Below, piece after piece: positions 28,482 to 36,864 of a DNA stretch of 64,000 nt; position 1 is the first letter of the stretch, and each line of letters begins with the position of its first letter. The notes beneath the pieces are model-generated. The model was given only the letters and a program-made list of their open reading frames with translations, made no database searches and was not told where the DNA came from. Position numbers and translations under genes: made by a program. The DNA comes from Thioclava electrotropha (GTDB lineage Bacteria; Pseudomonadota; Alphaproteobacteria; Rhodobacterales; Rhodobacteraceae): the NCBI RefSeq assembly GCF_002085925.2, contig NZ_CP053562.1, positions 290,001 through 354,000 of the forward strand, read 5' to 3'.

Positions 28482-28513
28482 CATTGCCAGATGCGGCGCT
28501 CTTCGTTGAACGC
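28476..28513 (-). promoter_or_regulatory. Candidate ANTAR RNA element (NCS1 operon)
   Basis: Read on the minus strand, hairpin P1 is GCGTTC-AACGAA-GAGCGC (28513 to 28496), a six-base loop with A1 and G4. Seven bases later, hairpin P2 is GGC-AATGAAA-GCC (28488 to 28476), again with A1 and G4. This is the dual-hairpin pattern bound by ANTAR-domain proteins. P2 overlaps the terminator stem. AmiR, encoded 1.4 kb away, is the obvious partner. Confidence 0.78.
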
Positions 28514-28740
28514 TACGTCAACACGATGGCGTGATTCGTTTCAATATGCAAATGTTTTGATGTAACGATGTAAGGCGCTGAAAATAATGCGGAAAAAATT
28601 TCATCGCATGATTTCAGATGCGTTTTGCAATGCGTCGATCTTGCCGCGACGTCAGTCATTTGCTATTCGATTCGTATGTGACCGTTCCCCCGGACTCCGC
28701 ATTCGCGGGAGTTCTCGTTGAAAGATATGGAACCGTATTA

Positions 28741-29904
28741 ATGGCTTTTGACAACGAGCCGGTCGCAGTTGGCCTCCTTTTTTCCCAAACCGGTGTAACG
28801 TCGGTGATCGAGCGCACGCAGCGTCAGGCTGCGCTGCTGGCTATCGAAGAAATCAACAATGCAGGCGGTATCGATGGTCGTGAACTTCTGATCGAAGACA
28901 GCGACCCGGCTTCCGATCCGTTGCGCTTCAAGAGCGAGGCGGAGCGCCTCATCGATGTTGGCGCAAAGACCATCTTCGGCTGCTACATGTCCTCCGCGCG
29001 CAAGGCCGTCTTGCCCGTGGTCGAGCAACGCCGCGCGCTGCTGTTCTACCCCACGCTCTACGAAGGGTTCGAGTTTTCGAGCAGCTGCGTCTATTCGGGC
29101 GCTGCCCCGAACCAGAACTCGCGTTGGCTGGCGGATTATCTCACGCAGACCTATGGCGACCGGTTTGTCTTCGTCGGGTCGAACTACGTTTTCCCCTATG
29201 AATCCAATCGGATCATGCGGGATTTGCTGATGCATCGCGGGGCGAAGGTCGTCGATGAAATCTACATCCCCCTGCGCCATAACGAGGAATATATCGAGCG
29301 GGCGATCTCGCGCATCAAGGCTGCGGGGCCTGCGGTCGTATTCTCCACGGTCGTGGGCGAAGGGTCGGTCCGCTTCTACCAAGCCTATGACCGCGCGGGC
29401 TTCGATCGCAGCAAGCAGCCCATCGCCAGCCTGACCTCGGGCGAGCCCGAGCTGCTGGCGGTCGGCAAGGATGCGTCGATCGGCAACGTGACGGCCGCGC
29501 CCTATTTCAGCGTGCTCGATACCGAGGCGAACCGTCGCTTCGTCACGGCCTATGCGCGCCGGTTCGGGCCGGATCAGCCGATTTCGGCAGGGACGGAAGC
29601 CGCCTATTTCCAAGTCTATCTCTTCGCGGAAGCCGTGCGCCGGTCCGGGGCGACCGATCGCGATAGCGTCTTGCGCACCTTGCCGAATTTCAGCTTCGAG
29701 GCGCCGCAGGGCCCCGTGCAGGTCGAAGGGGACACCCATCACACGAGCCTCTGGCCCCGGGTTGCCGTCGTCGGCGAAAGCGGGGCTTTCGAGATCGTGC
29801 GCGAAGCGCAGGCACCGGTGCGGCCCGACCCTTATCTCGTTGAATATGATGAAGACTTGCAGATGACGTCTCCGCAATTCGGAGCCGGAGGGGGCGGAAG
29901 CTGA
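28741..29904 (+). CDS. amiC: Amide sensor AmiC
   Basis: The protein has 387 residues from the ATG at 28741; Pseudomonas AmiC is 385. It has a periplasmic-binding-protein fold of type I (Peripla_BP_6) without a signal peptide, so it stays in the cytosol. PVAVGLLFSQTGVTSVIERT and SSARKAVLPVVEQRRALLFY, then PTLYEGFE, match the AmiC/UrtA group. In Pseudomonas AmiC holds AmiR inactive and releases it when acetamide binds. The stop overlaps the start of amiR (TGATG at 29902-29906), as in that system. An upstream in-frame start at 28618 is not supported by a ribosome site. Confidence 0.92.
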   Translation: MAFDNEPVAVGLLFSQTGVTSVIERTQRQAALLAIEEINNAGGIDGRELLIEDSDPASDPLRFKSEAERLIDVGAKTIFGCYMSSARKAVLPVVEQRRALLFYPTLYEGFEFSSSCVYSGAAPNQNSRWLADYLTQTYGDRFVFVGSNYVFPYESNRIMRDLLMHRGAKVVDEIYIPLRHNEEYIERAISRIKAAGPAVVFSTVVGEGSVRFYQAYDRAGFDRSKQPIASLTSGEPELLAVGKDASIGNVTAAPYFSVLDTEANRRFVTAYARRFGPDQPISAGTEAAYFQVYLFAEAVRRSGATDRDSVLRTLPNFSFEAPQGPVQVEGDTHHTSLWPRVAVVGESGAFEIVREAQAPVRPDPYLVEYDEDLQMTSPQFGAGGGGS

Positions 29905-30512
29905 TGCCCCGGCTGCGTCTCAAGGATTTGCGCGACCTCTCGGTCATCGTCGTCCACCCGCCGGACGCAGATGGCAAGGCGCTCATGGATCAGCTCAAAC
30001 GCATCGGCTGCCGCGCGGAACTGATGTGGCCCCCCGCCAAGGCGCTGCCGAGCGGGACGGATGTCGTTTTCGCAGGCGTCTTCTTCGAGAGCCAGAGTGC
30101 CCTGAGCAGCATGCTGCGGAAGTCCGAGAAACCCGGTCCGACGGTGATCGGCATCGTGAATTACGAGAACCCGGCGATGATCGAACTGGTGCTCGACATC
30201 AACGCATTCGCGGTGATTTCGAAGCCGGTCCGGACTTTCGGTATGCTGACAAATCTTGTCGTCGCACGCTCCAATTGGATGCAGGCGGCGGATTTCCACG
30301 ACAAGATCGGCAAGCTCGAAAAGAAGATTTCCGGTCAGAAGAAGATCTCGAAGGCGAAGTCTATCCTCATGGAAATGCACAAGATTTCCGAGAGGGAAGC
30401 CTATGGCACCATTCGTGCGCAGGCGATGGGTAAGCGGATTTCCGTAGAGGAAATGGCGGTCGCGATCATCAACGCAAACGAATTGTTGTCATCAAGACCG
30501 GATGATGTATAG
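29904..30512 (+). CDS. amiR: Transcription antitermination regulator AmiR (ANTAR)
   Basis: The protein has 202 residues. The N-terminal pseudo-receiver domain (LRDLSVIVVHPPDADGKALM to about residue 120) is followed by a coiled-coil (DKIGKLEKKISGQKKISKAK) and a C-terminal ANTAR domain, SILMEMHKISEREAYGTI, RAQAMGKRISVEEMAVAII. It lacks an ordinary phospho-acceptor context, as AmiR does, and is controlled by AmiC binding. ANTAR proteins bind paired hairpins in leader RNA and stop terminator formation. The leaders at 30521-30598 and 28438-28513 carry such hairpins. Confidence 0.93.
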   Translation: MPRLRLKDLRDLSVIVVHPPDADGKALMDQLKRIGCRAELMWPPAKALPSGTDVVFAGVFFESQSALSSMLRKSEKPGPTVIGIVNYENPAMIELVLDINAFAVISKPVRTFGMLTNLVVARSNWMQAADFHDKIGKLEKKISGQKKISKAKSILMEMHKISEREAYGTIRAQAMGKRISVEEMAVAIINANELLSSRPDDV

Positions 30513-30520
30513 TCGAATCA

Positions 30521-30562
30521 GATCGATGGCCAATGATGTCCATCGGTTCGGCACAGAAAGCC
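30521..30562 (+). promoter_or_regulatory. Candidate ANTAR RNA element (amide operon leader)
   Basis: Hairpin P1 pairs CGATGGCC (30524-30531) with GTCCATCG (30538-30545), one mismatch, around the hexaloop AATGAT with A1 and G4. The stem can extend by three further pairs. Hairpin P2, GGC-ACAGAAA-GCC (30550-30562), again has A1 and G4 in the loop. P2 overlaps the first strand of the terminator at 30560-30592. It begins 8 bases after the amiR stop. Confidence 0.85.
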
Positions 30563-30598
30563 CGCTGAAGACACTGTAGTGTCTTCGCGGGCTTTTTT
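30560..30598 (+). terminator. Regulated intrinsic terminator before the amide operon
   Basis: GCCCGC (30560-30565) pairs with GCGGGC (30587-30592), and GAAGACAC with GTGTCTTC, around TGTA, with one bulged T. Six U residues follow (30593-30598). It lies between amiR and the transporter operon and would be disrupted when AmiR stabilises P2. Confidence 0.92.
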
Positions 30599-30863
30599 GG
30601 TTTTCAGGATGGTGCAAAGGCCGCGCCATCGCTGCGGGCGTACCAGAGCGCACGCAACCCCGCCCTCGTGGCGGCGCTGAATGGCAACGATGCCAATCGC
30701 TCCGAACACCCGGAGCCCCCTTCGCCAAAATGATCCGGACCCCCGCGGTCCGGTCACGGCACCTCACACAATCGGTCACATACCAAACGCTCGTGCACGG
30801 GAGTCCTCCCTGCGCATTTACGGCCTGAAAAATCAAAACAAAACCTCAACACGGGAGACAGAA
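30599..30863. other. Leader between terminator and the binding-protein gene
   Basis: The 265 bases after the terminator hold no convincing gene, although the downstream reading frame stays open back to 30681. ACGGGAGACAGAA before the ATG at 30864 is the ribosome site. A second promoter here cannot be excluded. Confidence 0.5.
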
Positions 30864-32114
30864 ATGAAAACGAACCGGAGAAACTTCCTAAAACACACGA
30901 CCGCTTTCGGCGCCGCAGCCGCCCTCGGCCCGTCGATGATCGGGAGCCCCGCGCGCGCCTCGGGTGAAATCGAAGTGGGCGTCCTGTTCTCGCTGACCGG
31001 CGGCCTTTCGATCATCGAGAAATCGCTCGCCGATGCCACGATGATGGCGATCGACGAGATCAACGCCGCAGGCGGCGTGAACGGGATGATGATCAAGCCG
31101 ATCCTCGAAGACGGCGCATCCGACCCGAAGACCTATAACGAGAAGGCCTCGAAGCTGGTGATCCGCGATCGCCTGCAGACCGTGTTCGGCTCTTACACAT
31201 CGGCGAGCCGCAAGGCCGTTCTGCCGGTCTTCGAAAAGCGCAACAGCCTCTACTTCTACCCGACCTATTACGAAGGCTTCGAGTGCTCCAAGAACGTGGT
31301 CTACACGGGCGCGGTGCCGAACCAGCAGCTGTCGAACTTCATCCCGTGGATCACCAACACGCTCGGCAAGAAGAAGTTCTTCATCGTCGGCTCGAACTAC
31401 ATCTACCCGCGCGAGATGGCGAAAGTGTCGAAGATCCTCATCGAGCAGAATGGCGGCGAGTGGGTCGCGGACGAATATCTCGAGCTCGGCCATTCCGAAT
31501 GGGGCGCGATGGTCTCCAAGATCAAGGAAAGCGGCTGCGACGTGGTTCTGTCGAATGTCGTGGGCGACTCGGTCGTGGCCTTCTACCGCGAGTTCAAGAA
31601 CCAGGGCCTGACCCACGACAAACTGCCGATCTGCGCGACCGTCACCTCGGAAATCGAGATCGCCGCGATGGGTCCGGAATTCGCCGAAGGCAGCTACACC
31701 TCCTTCCCGTATTTCCAGGCCATCGACACCGATCGCAACCGCGATTTCATCGAGCGCTACCGCAAATATGTCAACGATCCCAAGGCTGTGACGCACCACG
31801 CGCTCGAGAGCAGCTACTTCCAGGTCTATCTTTGGAAGCAGGCGGTCGAGAAGGCTGGCGACATCTCGGCAGATGCGGTGCGCGAAGGCATCAAGGGTCA
31901 GGTCTTCGAGGCCCCGAACGGCACCGTCACCGTCGATCCGGAAAACCTGCACACCTACCTCACGCCGCGCATCGCGCAGTGGGGCGCCGATGGTCAGGGC
32001 ACGATCGTCAACGCCTATGACGCACCGACCAAGCCGCTGCCCTACGTCGCTTACGGCGAGACGGCAGAGAACCTGTTCTGCACCGGCGCCGGTCTCGACA
32101 CCACCAAGCTGTGA
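30864..32114 (+). CDS. Urea/short-chain amide ABC transporter, substrate-binding protein
   Basis: The protein has 416 residues from the ATG at 30864. A twin-arginine signal (TNRRNFLKHTTAFGAAAA, ending near ARA) precedes a Peripla_BP_6 domain with GEIEVGVLFSLTGGLSIIEK and SASRKAVLPVFEKRNSLYFY, then PTYYEGFE. It is the UrtA/FmdD type. It closely resembles AmiC, so sensor and transporter protein probably bind the same kind of ligand. The Tat signal means export in folded form. A 9-bp hairpin follows the gene (32123-32148), as often seen after binding-protein genes to keep their mRNA in excess. Confidence 0.9.
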   Translation: MKTNRRNFLKHTTAFGAAAALGPSMIGSPARASGEIEVGVLFSLTGGLSIIEKSLADATMMAIDEINAAGGVNGMMIKPILEDGASDPKTYNEKASKLVIRDRLQTVFGSYTSASRKAVLPVFEKRNSLYFYPTYYEGFECSKNVVYTGAVPNQQLSNFIPWITNTLGKKKFFIVGSNYIYPREMAKVSKILIEQNGGEWVADEYLELGHSEWGAMVSKIKESGCDVVLSNVVGDSVVAFYREFKNQGLTHDKLPICATVTSEIEIAAMGPEFAEGSYTSFPYFQAIDTDRNRDFIERYRKYVNDPKAVTHHALESSYFQVYLWKQAVEKAGDISADAVREGIKGQVFEAPNGTVTVDPENLHTYLTPRIAQWGADGQGTIVNAYDAPTKPLPYVAYGETAENLFCTGAGLDTTKL

Positions 32115-32122
32115 CGCAAACC

Positions 32123-32148
32123 GGGCACCGGGCTGATGTCCGGTGCCC
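32123..32148 (+). promoter_or_regulatory. Hairpin after the binding-protein gene
   Basis: GGGCACCGG (32123-32131) and CCGGTGCCC (32140-32148) form a perfect 9-bp stem with an 8-base loop and no U-tract. It probably protects the upstream mRNA 3' end. Confidence 0.65.
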
Positions 32149-32171
32149 ATCCGAGCGAGGCGGAATTCCCT

Positions 32172-33065
32172 ATGTCTGACATCATCTTCATCGGCCTGTC
32201 CCTGTCTTCGATCCTGCTGCTGATCGCGCTTGGCCTGTCGATCACCTACGGCGCGATGGGCGTCATCAACATGGCGCATGGCGAGCTCGTCATGATCGGG
32301 GCCTATACGGCGGTGCTCGCCGGGCTCCATCTCGGGCTCAACCTGTTCTTCGCGCTGCCTCTGGCCTTCGTGACCTCCGGGCTCGTGGGGCTCGTGATCG
32401 AGCGATTGGTGATCCGAAGGCTCTACGGACGGATCATCGACACGCTGCTCGCGACATGGGGCGTGGCGATCCTGCTGCAACAGCTGATCCGCCTCGAATT
32501 CGGCCTGAGCTTCTTCGGTATCCATATCGACGGTCTCGGCCCGGGCCTGCAGAACATGACGGTTCCGGCCTTCCTCACCCAGCCGATCGACGTGGCGGGC
32601 ATGACGATCCAGCCCTATCGCACCTTCATCATCGTCGTGACGCTGATGCTCGCGGGTCTGACCTGGTGGCTGATGTATCGCACCCCGATGGGCGTTCAGG
32701 TGCGCGCGATCATGCGCAATCCCCAGATTGCGGCGGCCTGCGGTATCGACGTGCGCCGCGTCTCGGCGCTGACCTTCGCCTATGGCTCGGGCCTTGCCGG
32801 GATCGCCGGTGTGCTGCTCGCAGGCTTCAAGACGGTCATGCCCGAGATGGGCGCGTCCGTCGTGGTCGATGGCTTCCTCGTCGTCGTGGTCGGAGGGGTC
32901 GGCAGCCTTCTCGGAACGATCCTCGCTGCGGGCATTCTCGGACAGATCAACGGCATCGTCGCCTTGGCGTCCAACGACATCATCGCCCGCGCCGTCGTCT
33001 TCGCGGTGGTCATCGCCCTGATCCTGTGGCGCCCGCGCGGCCTGTTCTCCTTCAAGTCGAGGTAA
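32172..33065 (+). CDS. Branched-chain/urea-type ABC permease 1 (UrtB-like)
   Basis: The protein has 297 residues from the ATG at 32172. It has about eight membrane helices of the LivH/UrtB family, with LGLSITYGAMGVINMAHGEL at the start and the cytosolic EAA-type loop around RNPQIAAACGIDVRRVSALT. ATWGVAILLQQLIR is typical of UrtB. It forms the membrane channel with the next gene. The genes are closely spaced (3 bases to the next start). Confidence 0.92.
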   Translation: MSDIIFIGLSLSSILLLIALGLSITYGAMGVINMAHGELVMIGAYTAVLAGLHLGLNLFFALPLAFVTSGLVGLVIERLVIRRLYGRIIDTLLATWGVAILLQQLIRLEFGLSFFGIHIDGLGPGLQNMTVPAFLTQPIDVAGMTIQPYRTFIIVVTLMLAGLTWWLMYRTPMGVQVRAIMRNPQIAAACGIDVRRVSALTFAYGSGLAGIAGVLLAGFKTVMPEMGASVVVDGFLVVVVGGVGSLLGTILAAGILGQINGIVALASNDIIARAVVFAVVIALILWRPRGLFSFKSR

Positions 33066-33068
33066 GCG

Positions 33069-34241
33069 ATGTCCAGCGAAACGTCCTCCACACTTCCCAG
33101 CTCCACGAGCCGTCTTCAGAGTCATGCCGACTGGGCCGTCTATGCCGTCTTCATCGTGATGGTTCTCGGCGCGCCCCTGGTGATCGACGATGTGTTCTGG
33201 CTCAACCGCATCGCCAAATATCTCGTCTTCGGCATGCTCGGCATCGCGATCGCGCTGTCCTGGGGCTATGCCGGGATCCTCAATCTGGGGCAGGGGCTCT
33301 TCTTCGGCCTCGGCGCCTATATGACGGCGATGTCGCTCAAGCTGATGAGCGCCACGAGCCTCCAGCAGGGCTCCGACAAGCCGGTGCCGGACTTCATGCT
33401 CTGGAACGCAGAGCCCGGGGCCGTCACCGATCTGTGCTGCATCAACAAGGGCTCGTTCCTCTGGATTCCGTTCCAGTCGCAATGGTTCGGCATGGCGATG
33501 TCGATCGTGATCCCGCTGATCGTCGCCTTCGTGCTGTCCTCGTCGATCTTCCGGCTGCGCGTCTCGGGCGTCTATGTCGCGATCATCACGCTGGCGCTCG
33601 TGCTTCTGGTGCGGCTGCTACTCATCGACGCGCAGCCAATCACCAACGGGTTCAACGGGCTGACCGATCTGGGCTGGCTGACCATCGGCGGGTTCGAATT
33701 CGACCCCTATATGGTCGAGACCTATTACGTGGTCGCCGTCTCGCTCACGGTGGTCTTGCTGTTGGGCCGCTGGCTGGTCTCGACACGGGCCGGGCTGATC
33801 TTGCAGTCGACGCGCGATGATCCGACCCGGGCACGCTATCTCGGCTACGACGTCGCGGCCTATCAGATCTTCTTCTTCACGATCTCTGCCGGGATCGCGG
33901 GCTTCGCGGGGCTCCTCTATGTGGTCGCCGCCGAATTCGCCTCGCCGAGTTTCATGGATATCGGCTTCTCGATCTCGATGGTCGTCTGGGCCGCGGTCGG
34001 CGGGCGCAACTCGCTGCTCGGCGCCTGTATCGGGGCGATCCTGATCAACACGGTCGAGGCCACCGTCAGCGAGACCGAAATCTTCAAGGAAGCCTGGAAG
34101 CTGATCATCGGCGGGATCTTCGTCCTCGTCGTTCTCTACCTGCCGAACGGGCTTGCGGGCATCGCGCGCGATCTTCTGGGGCGGTTCGAACGCCGCCGGA
34201 AGGGCACGCCCGCAGAGCCGGCCCCGAAAGCCGCGGAATAG
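33069..34241 (+). CDS. Branched-chain/urea-type ABC permease 2 (UrtC-like)
   Basis: The protein has 390 residues. It is a LivM/UrtC-type permease with ALSWGYAGILNLGQGLFFGL, YMTAMSLKLM and the loop RDDPTRARYLGYDVAAYQIF. A loop near residues 95-130 contains DLCCINKGSFLW, an insertion usual in UrtC proteins. The C-terminus is basic. It pairs with the UrtB-like permease; the UrtD-like gene starts 11 bases after its stop. Confidence 0.92.
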   Translation: MSSETSSTLPSSTSRLQSHADWAVYAVFIVMVLGAPLVIDDVFWLNRIAKYLVFGMLGIAIALSWGYAGILNLGQGLFFGLGAYMTAMSLKLMSATSLQQGSDKPVPDFMLWNAEPGAVTDLCCINKGSFLWIPFQSQWFGMAMSIVIPLIVAFVLSSSIFRLRVSGVYVAIITLALVLLVRLLLIDAQPITNGFNGLTDLGWLTIGGFEFDPYMVETYYVVAVSLTVVLLLGRWLVSTRAGLILQSTRDDPTRARYLGYDVAAYQIFFFTISAGIAGFAGLLYVVAAEFASPSFMDIGFSISMVVWAAVGGRNSLLGACIGAILINTVEATVSETEIFKEAWKLIIGGIFVLVVLYLPNGLAGIARDLLGRFERRRKGTPAEPAPKAAE

Positions 34242-34252
34242 GAGGGACGGAC

Positions 34253-34999
34253 ATGAATGAAGCACTCACGATCGACGGGCTGACGGTGGATTTCGGCGGG
34301 TTCAAAGCCGTGGACGGGTTCACCACCGTGGTTCAGAAGGGCGAGTTGCGGGTCATCCTCGGCCCCAACGGCGCCGGGAAGACCACGCTGATGGATCTCG
34401 TCAGCGGCAAGACCGCTTCCACCCAAGGCAGCGTCCATCTCTTTGGCGAGAACATCACCAACCGCCCCGAGCACATCATCGCGCGGCACGGGATCGGGCG
34501 GAAATTCCAGATCCCGAGCGTCTTCCGCGATCTGACCGTGCGGCAGAACCTCGAAGTCGCGGCCTCGGGAGAACCCGGCGTATTCCGCAACCTTCGCCTG
34601 CACATGGTGGCGGAGGACCGGGCGCGGGTCGAGGACGTGATCGCGATGACGCGGCTCGAGCCGGTGCTCGATACGGTCGCGGGTGAGTTGTCCCACGGCC
34701 AGATGCAATGGCTGGAACTGGGGATGCTGATCACGCAACAGGCGAAGGTCATCCTTCTCGATGAACCCACTGCGGGCATGACCCATGCGGAGACCTTCCG
34801 CACCGCCGAAATCATCAACGAAATGAAGGGCAGCCACACGATCCTCGTGGTCGAGCACGACATGGCTTTCGTGCGCAAGATCGCCGAGCGGATCACGGTC
34901 ATGCAAATGGGCAAGCTGCTCGCGGAGGGCCCGATGGAAAAGATCGAGACCGATCCAAAGGTGCGCGAAGCCTATCTCGGTTCGGGAGGGATTCACTGA
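34253..34999 (+). CDS. ABC transporter ATPase (UrtD-like)
   Basis: The protein has 248 residues. Walker A is GPNGAGKTTLMDLV, the signature ELSHGQMQWLELGMLI and Walker B VILLDEPTAGMT. SHGQ instead of SGGQ and DEPTAGMT are characteristic of UrtD. The overlap of its stop with the next ATG (TGATG, 34997-35001) shows translational coupling. Confidence 0.93.
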   Translation: MNEALTIDGLTVDFGGFKAVDGFTTVVQKGELRVILGPNGAGKTTLMDLVSGKTASTQGSVHLFGENITNRPEHIIARHGIGRKFQIPSVFRDLTVRQNLEVAASGEPGVFRNLRLHMVAEDRARVEDVIAMTRLEPVLDTVAGELSHGQMQWLELGMLITQQAKVILLDEPTAGMTHAETFRTAEIINEMKGSHTILVVEHDMAFVRKIAERITVMQMGKLLAEGPMEKIETDPKVREAYLGSGGIH

Positions 35000-35691
35000 T
35001 GCTTTCTCTGAGCAATCTCAACAGCTTCTACGGCCGCAGCCAGGCGTTACACGACGTCTCGATGAGCGCGCCGAGCGGCACGATCCTCGCCGTTCTGGGC
35101 CGCAACGGCGTGGGCAAGACCACGCTTCTGCGCTCCATCCTCGGGCTGACCGACCGCCAGAGCGGCGACGTCGTGCTCGACGGGCAGAACATCTCGGCTG
35201 ATGCGACCTACCGGCGCGCGCGGGCGGGGATCGCCTATGTGCCGCAGGGCCGGATGATCATCCCCGATTTCACGATCCGCGAGAACATCCTGATGGGCGG
35301 TTTCGCGGCACAGGGCCCGCGCGCCATTCCCGAAATCGTCCCGAAGATCTTCCCCTATCTGATGGAAAATCTCGACCGGCCCGGCGGCGTGCTTTCGGGC
35401 GGTCAGCAACAGCAGCTTGCCATCGCCCGCGCGCTCGCAAGCGGCCCCAAGGTCCTCCTGATGGACGAGCCGACCGAGGGCATCCAGCCCAATATCGTCG
35501 AGCAGATCGAGGACATCATCATCCGCCTCAATGCCGAACTCGGACTGACGATCCTCCTTGTCGAGCAGAACGTGAAATTCGCGCGACGTGCCGCGCAGAA
35601 CTTCACGATGCTCGAGAACGGTCGCGTCGTGGCCGATGGCGCGATCGCGGATCTCACCGAGGAAACGGTCACCAAACACATGGCGATCTGA
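34999..35691 (+). CDS. ABC transporter ATPase (UrtE-like)
   Basis: The protein has 230 residues. Walker A is GRNGVGKTTLLRS, the signature LSGGQQQQLAIARAL and Walker B VLLMDEPTEGIQPNIVEQIE. The last phrase is the hallmark of UrtE-type ATPases of urea and short-amide transporters. It ends the five-gene transporter set, and the amidase gene follows after a hairpin. Confidence 0.93.
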   Translation: MLSLSNLNSFYGRSQALHDVSMSAPSGTILAVLGRNGVGKTTLLRSILGLTDRQSGDVVLDGQNISADATYRRARAGIAYVPQGRMIIPDFTIRENILMGGFAAQGPRAIPEIVPKIFPYLMENLDRPGGVLSGGQQQQLAIARALASGPKVLLMDEPTEGIQPNIVEQIEDIIIRLNAELGLTILLVEQNVKFARRAAQNFTMLENGRVVADGAIADLTEETVTKHMAI

Positions 35692-35703
35692 CCCCATAAA
35701 CCC

Positions 35704-35728
35704 GCCTTCCCGGATCAACCGGAAAGGC
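35704..35728 (+). promoter_or_regulatory. Hairpin upstream of amiE
   Basis: GCCTTCCCGG (35704-35713) pairs with CCGGAAAGGC (35719-35728) with one mismatch around ATCAA. It lies between the transporter genes and amiE and has no U-tract. It is a candidate mRNA processing or stabilising element. Confidence 0.55.
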
Positions 35729-35762
35729 ATTCGACAACTCCACCAACAGCAGAGGTAACAAC

Positions 35763-36806
35763 ATGTATCATGGAGATATTTCGAGCAGCGCCGATACCGT
35801 GGGCGTCGCCGTCGTCAACTACAAGATGCCGCGTCTTCACACGAAGGCCGAGGTTCTCGAGAACTGCCACAAGATCGCCGACATGGTGAAAGGCATGAAG
35901 AAGGGTCTGCCGGGCATGGATCTGGTGATCTTCCCCGAATACTCGACACACGGCATCATGTATGACGAGACCGAGATGTACGAGACCGCCTCGTCGGTGC
36001 CGGGCGAAGAGACTGAAATCTTCGCCGCCGCCTGCCGCGAAGCCAATGTCTGGGGCGTGTTCTCGCTGACCGGCGAGCGCCACGAAGAGCACCCGAAGAA
36101 AGCGCCCTACAACACGCTCATCTTGATGAACAACGAGGGCGAAATCGTTCAGAAATACCGCAAGATCATGCCCTGGGTTCCGATCGAGGGCTGGTATCCG
36201 GGCAACTGTACCTATGTCTCGGAAGGCCCGAAGGGCATGAAGATGAGCCTCATCATCTGTGATGACGGCAACTACCCCGAAATCTGGCGCGACTGCGCGA
36301 TGAAGGGTGCCGAGCTGATCATCCGCTGCCAGGGCTACATGTATCCGGCCAAGGACCAGCAGGTGATCATGGCCAAGGCGATGGCCTGGGCGAACAACTC
36401 CTATGTCGCGGTCGCGAATGCGGCAGGCTTCGACGGCGTCTATTCCTATTTCGGCCACTCGGCCATCGTCGGCTTCGACGGCCGCACGCTGGGCGAATGC
36501 GGCGAAGAGGAATACGGCATCCAGTACGGTCAGCTCTCGGTCTCCGCGATCCGCGATGCGCGCAAGAACATGCAGAGCCAGAACCACCTCTTCAAGCTCG
36601 TGCACCGTGGCTATACCGGCATGATCAACTCGGGTGACGACACCAACGGCCTCGCCGAGTGCCCCTACGACTTCTACACCAAATGGGCGGAAGATCCGGA
36701 AGGCACGCGCGAGATGGTCGAGGCGATGACCCGCTCGACCGTCGGTACCGAGGAATGCCCGATCGACGGTATCCCCAACGAAAAGTCCGACCCCACTCAC
36801 CGGTGA
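35763..36806 (+). CDS. amiE: Aliphatic amidase
   Basis: The protein has 347 residues; the Pseudomonas enzyme has 346. It hydrolyses short-chain amides such as acetamide and propionamide to the acid and ammonia. The nitrilase-fold catalytic triad falls at the same numbers as in the known enzyme: Glu59 in LVIFPEYST, Lys134 in KYRKIMPW and Cys166 in [13 protein letters not shown]. It is closer to the aliphatic amidase than to formamidase by length and C-terminus ([17 protein letters not shown]). It lies between two stem-loops, which may raise its expression over the transporter genes. It follows GCAGAGGTAACAAC. Confidence 0.95.
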   Translation: MYHGDISSSADTVGVAVVNYKMPRLHTKAEVLENCHKIADMVKGMKKGLPGMDLVIFPEYSTHGIMYDETEMYETASSVPGEETEIFAAACREANVWGVFSLTGERHEEHPKKAPYNTLILMNNEGEIVQKYRKIMPWVPIEGWYPGNCTYVSEGPKGMKMSLIICDDGNYPEIWRDCAMKGAELIIRCQGYMYPAKDQQVIMAKAMAWANNSYVAVANAAGFDGVYSYFGHSAIVGFDGRTLGECGEEEYGIQYGQLSVSAIRDARKNMQSQNHLFKLVHRGYTGMINSGDDTNGLAECPYDFYTKWAEDPEGTREMVEAMTRSTVGTEECPIDGIPNEKSDPTHR

Positions 36807-36819
36807 GGCAGGCGAGCAG

Positions 36820-36843
36820 GGCCGGCGGAGACATCCGCCGGCC
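36820..36843 (+). promoter_or_regulatory. Hairpin after amiE
   Basis: GGCCGGCGGA (36820-36829) and TCCGCCGGCC (36834-36843) form a perfect 10-bp stem with the loop GACA and no U-tract. It lies 14 bases after the amidase stop. It probably protects amiE mRNA and lowers expression of the AAA+/VWA genes behind it. Confidence 0.65.
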
Positions 36844-36864
36844 AATCAAACGCGAGGATCTTCT

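Larger units (their letters stand above)
28181..28740. other. Divergent control region between NCS1 operon and amiC
   Basis: There is no gene here. It holds the candidate ANTAR element and terminator of the minus-strand operon (28438-28513) and, further right, the promoters of both directions. The segment 28514-28620 is AT-rich. The distance from the terminator to the transporter start (about 260 bases) is long for a simple leader. Confidence 0.6.

Noticed and set aside
30888-33482. 864-codon open frame on the minus strand
   Set aside because: It is a GC-rich shadow of the transporter genes; the plus-strand frames carry clear family motifs, the minus frame has only His/Asp/Arg-rich filler.
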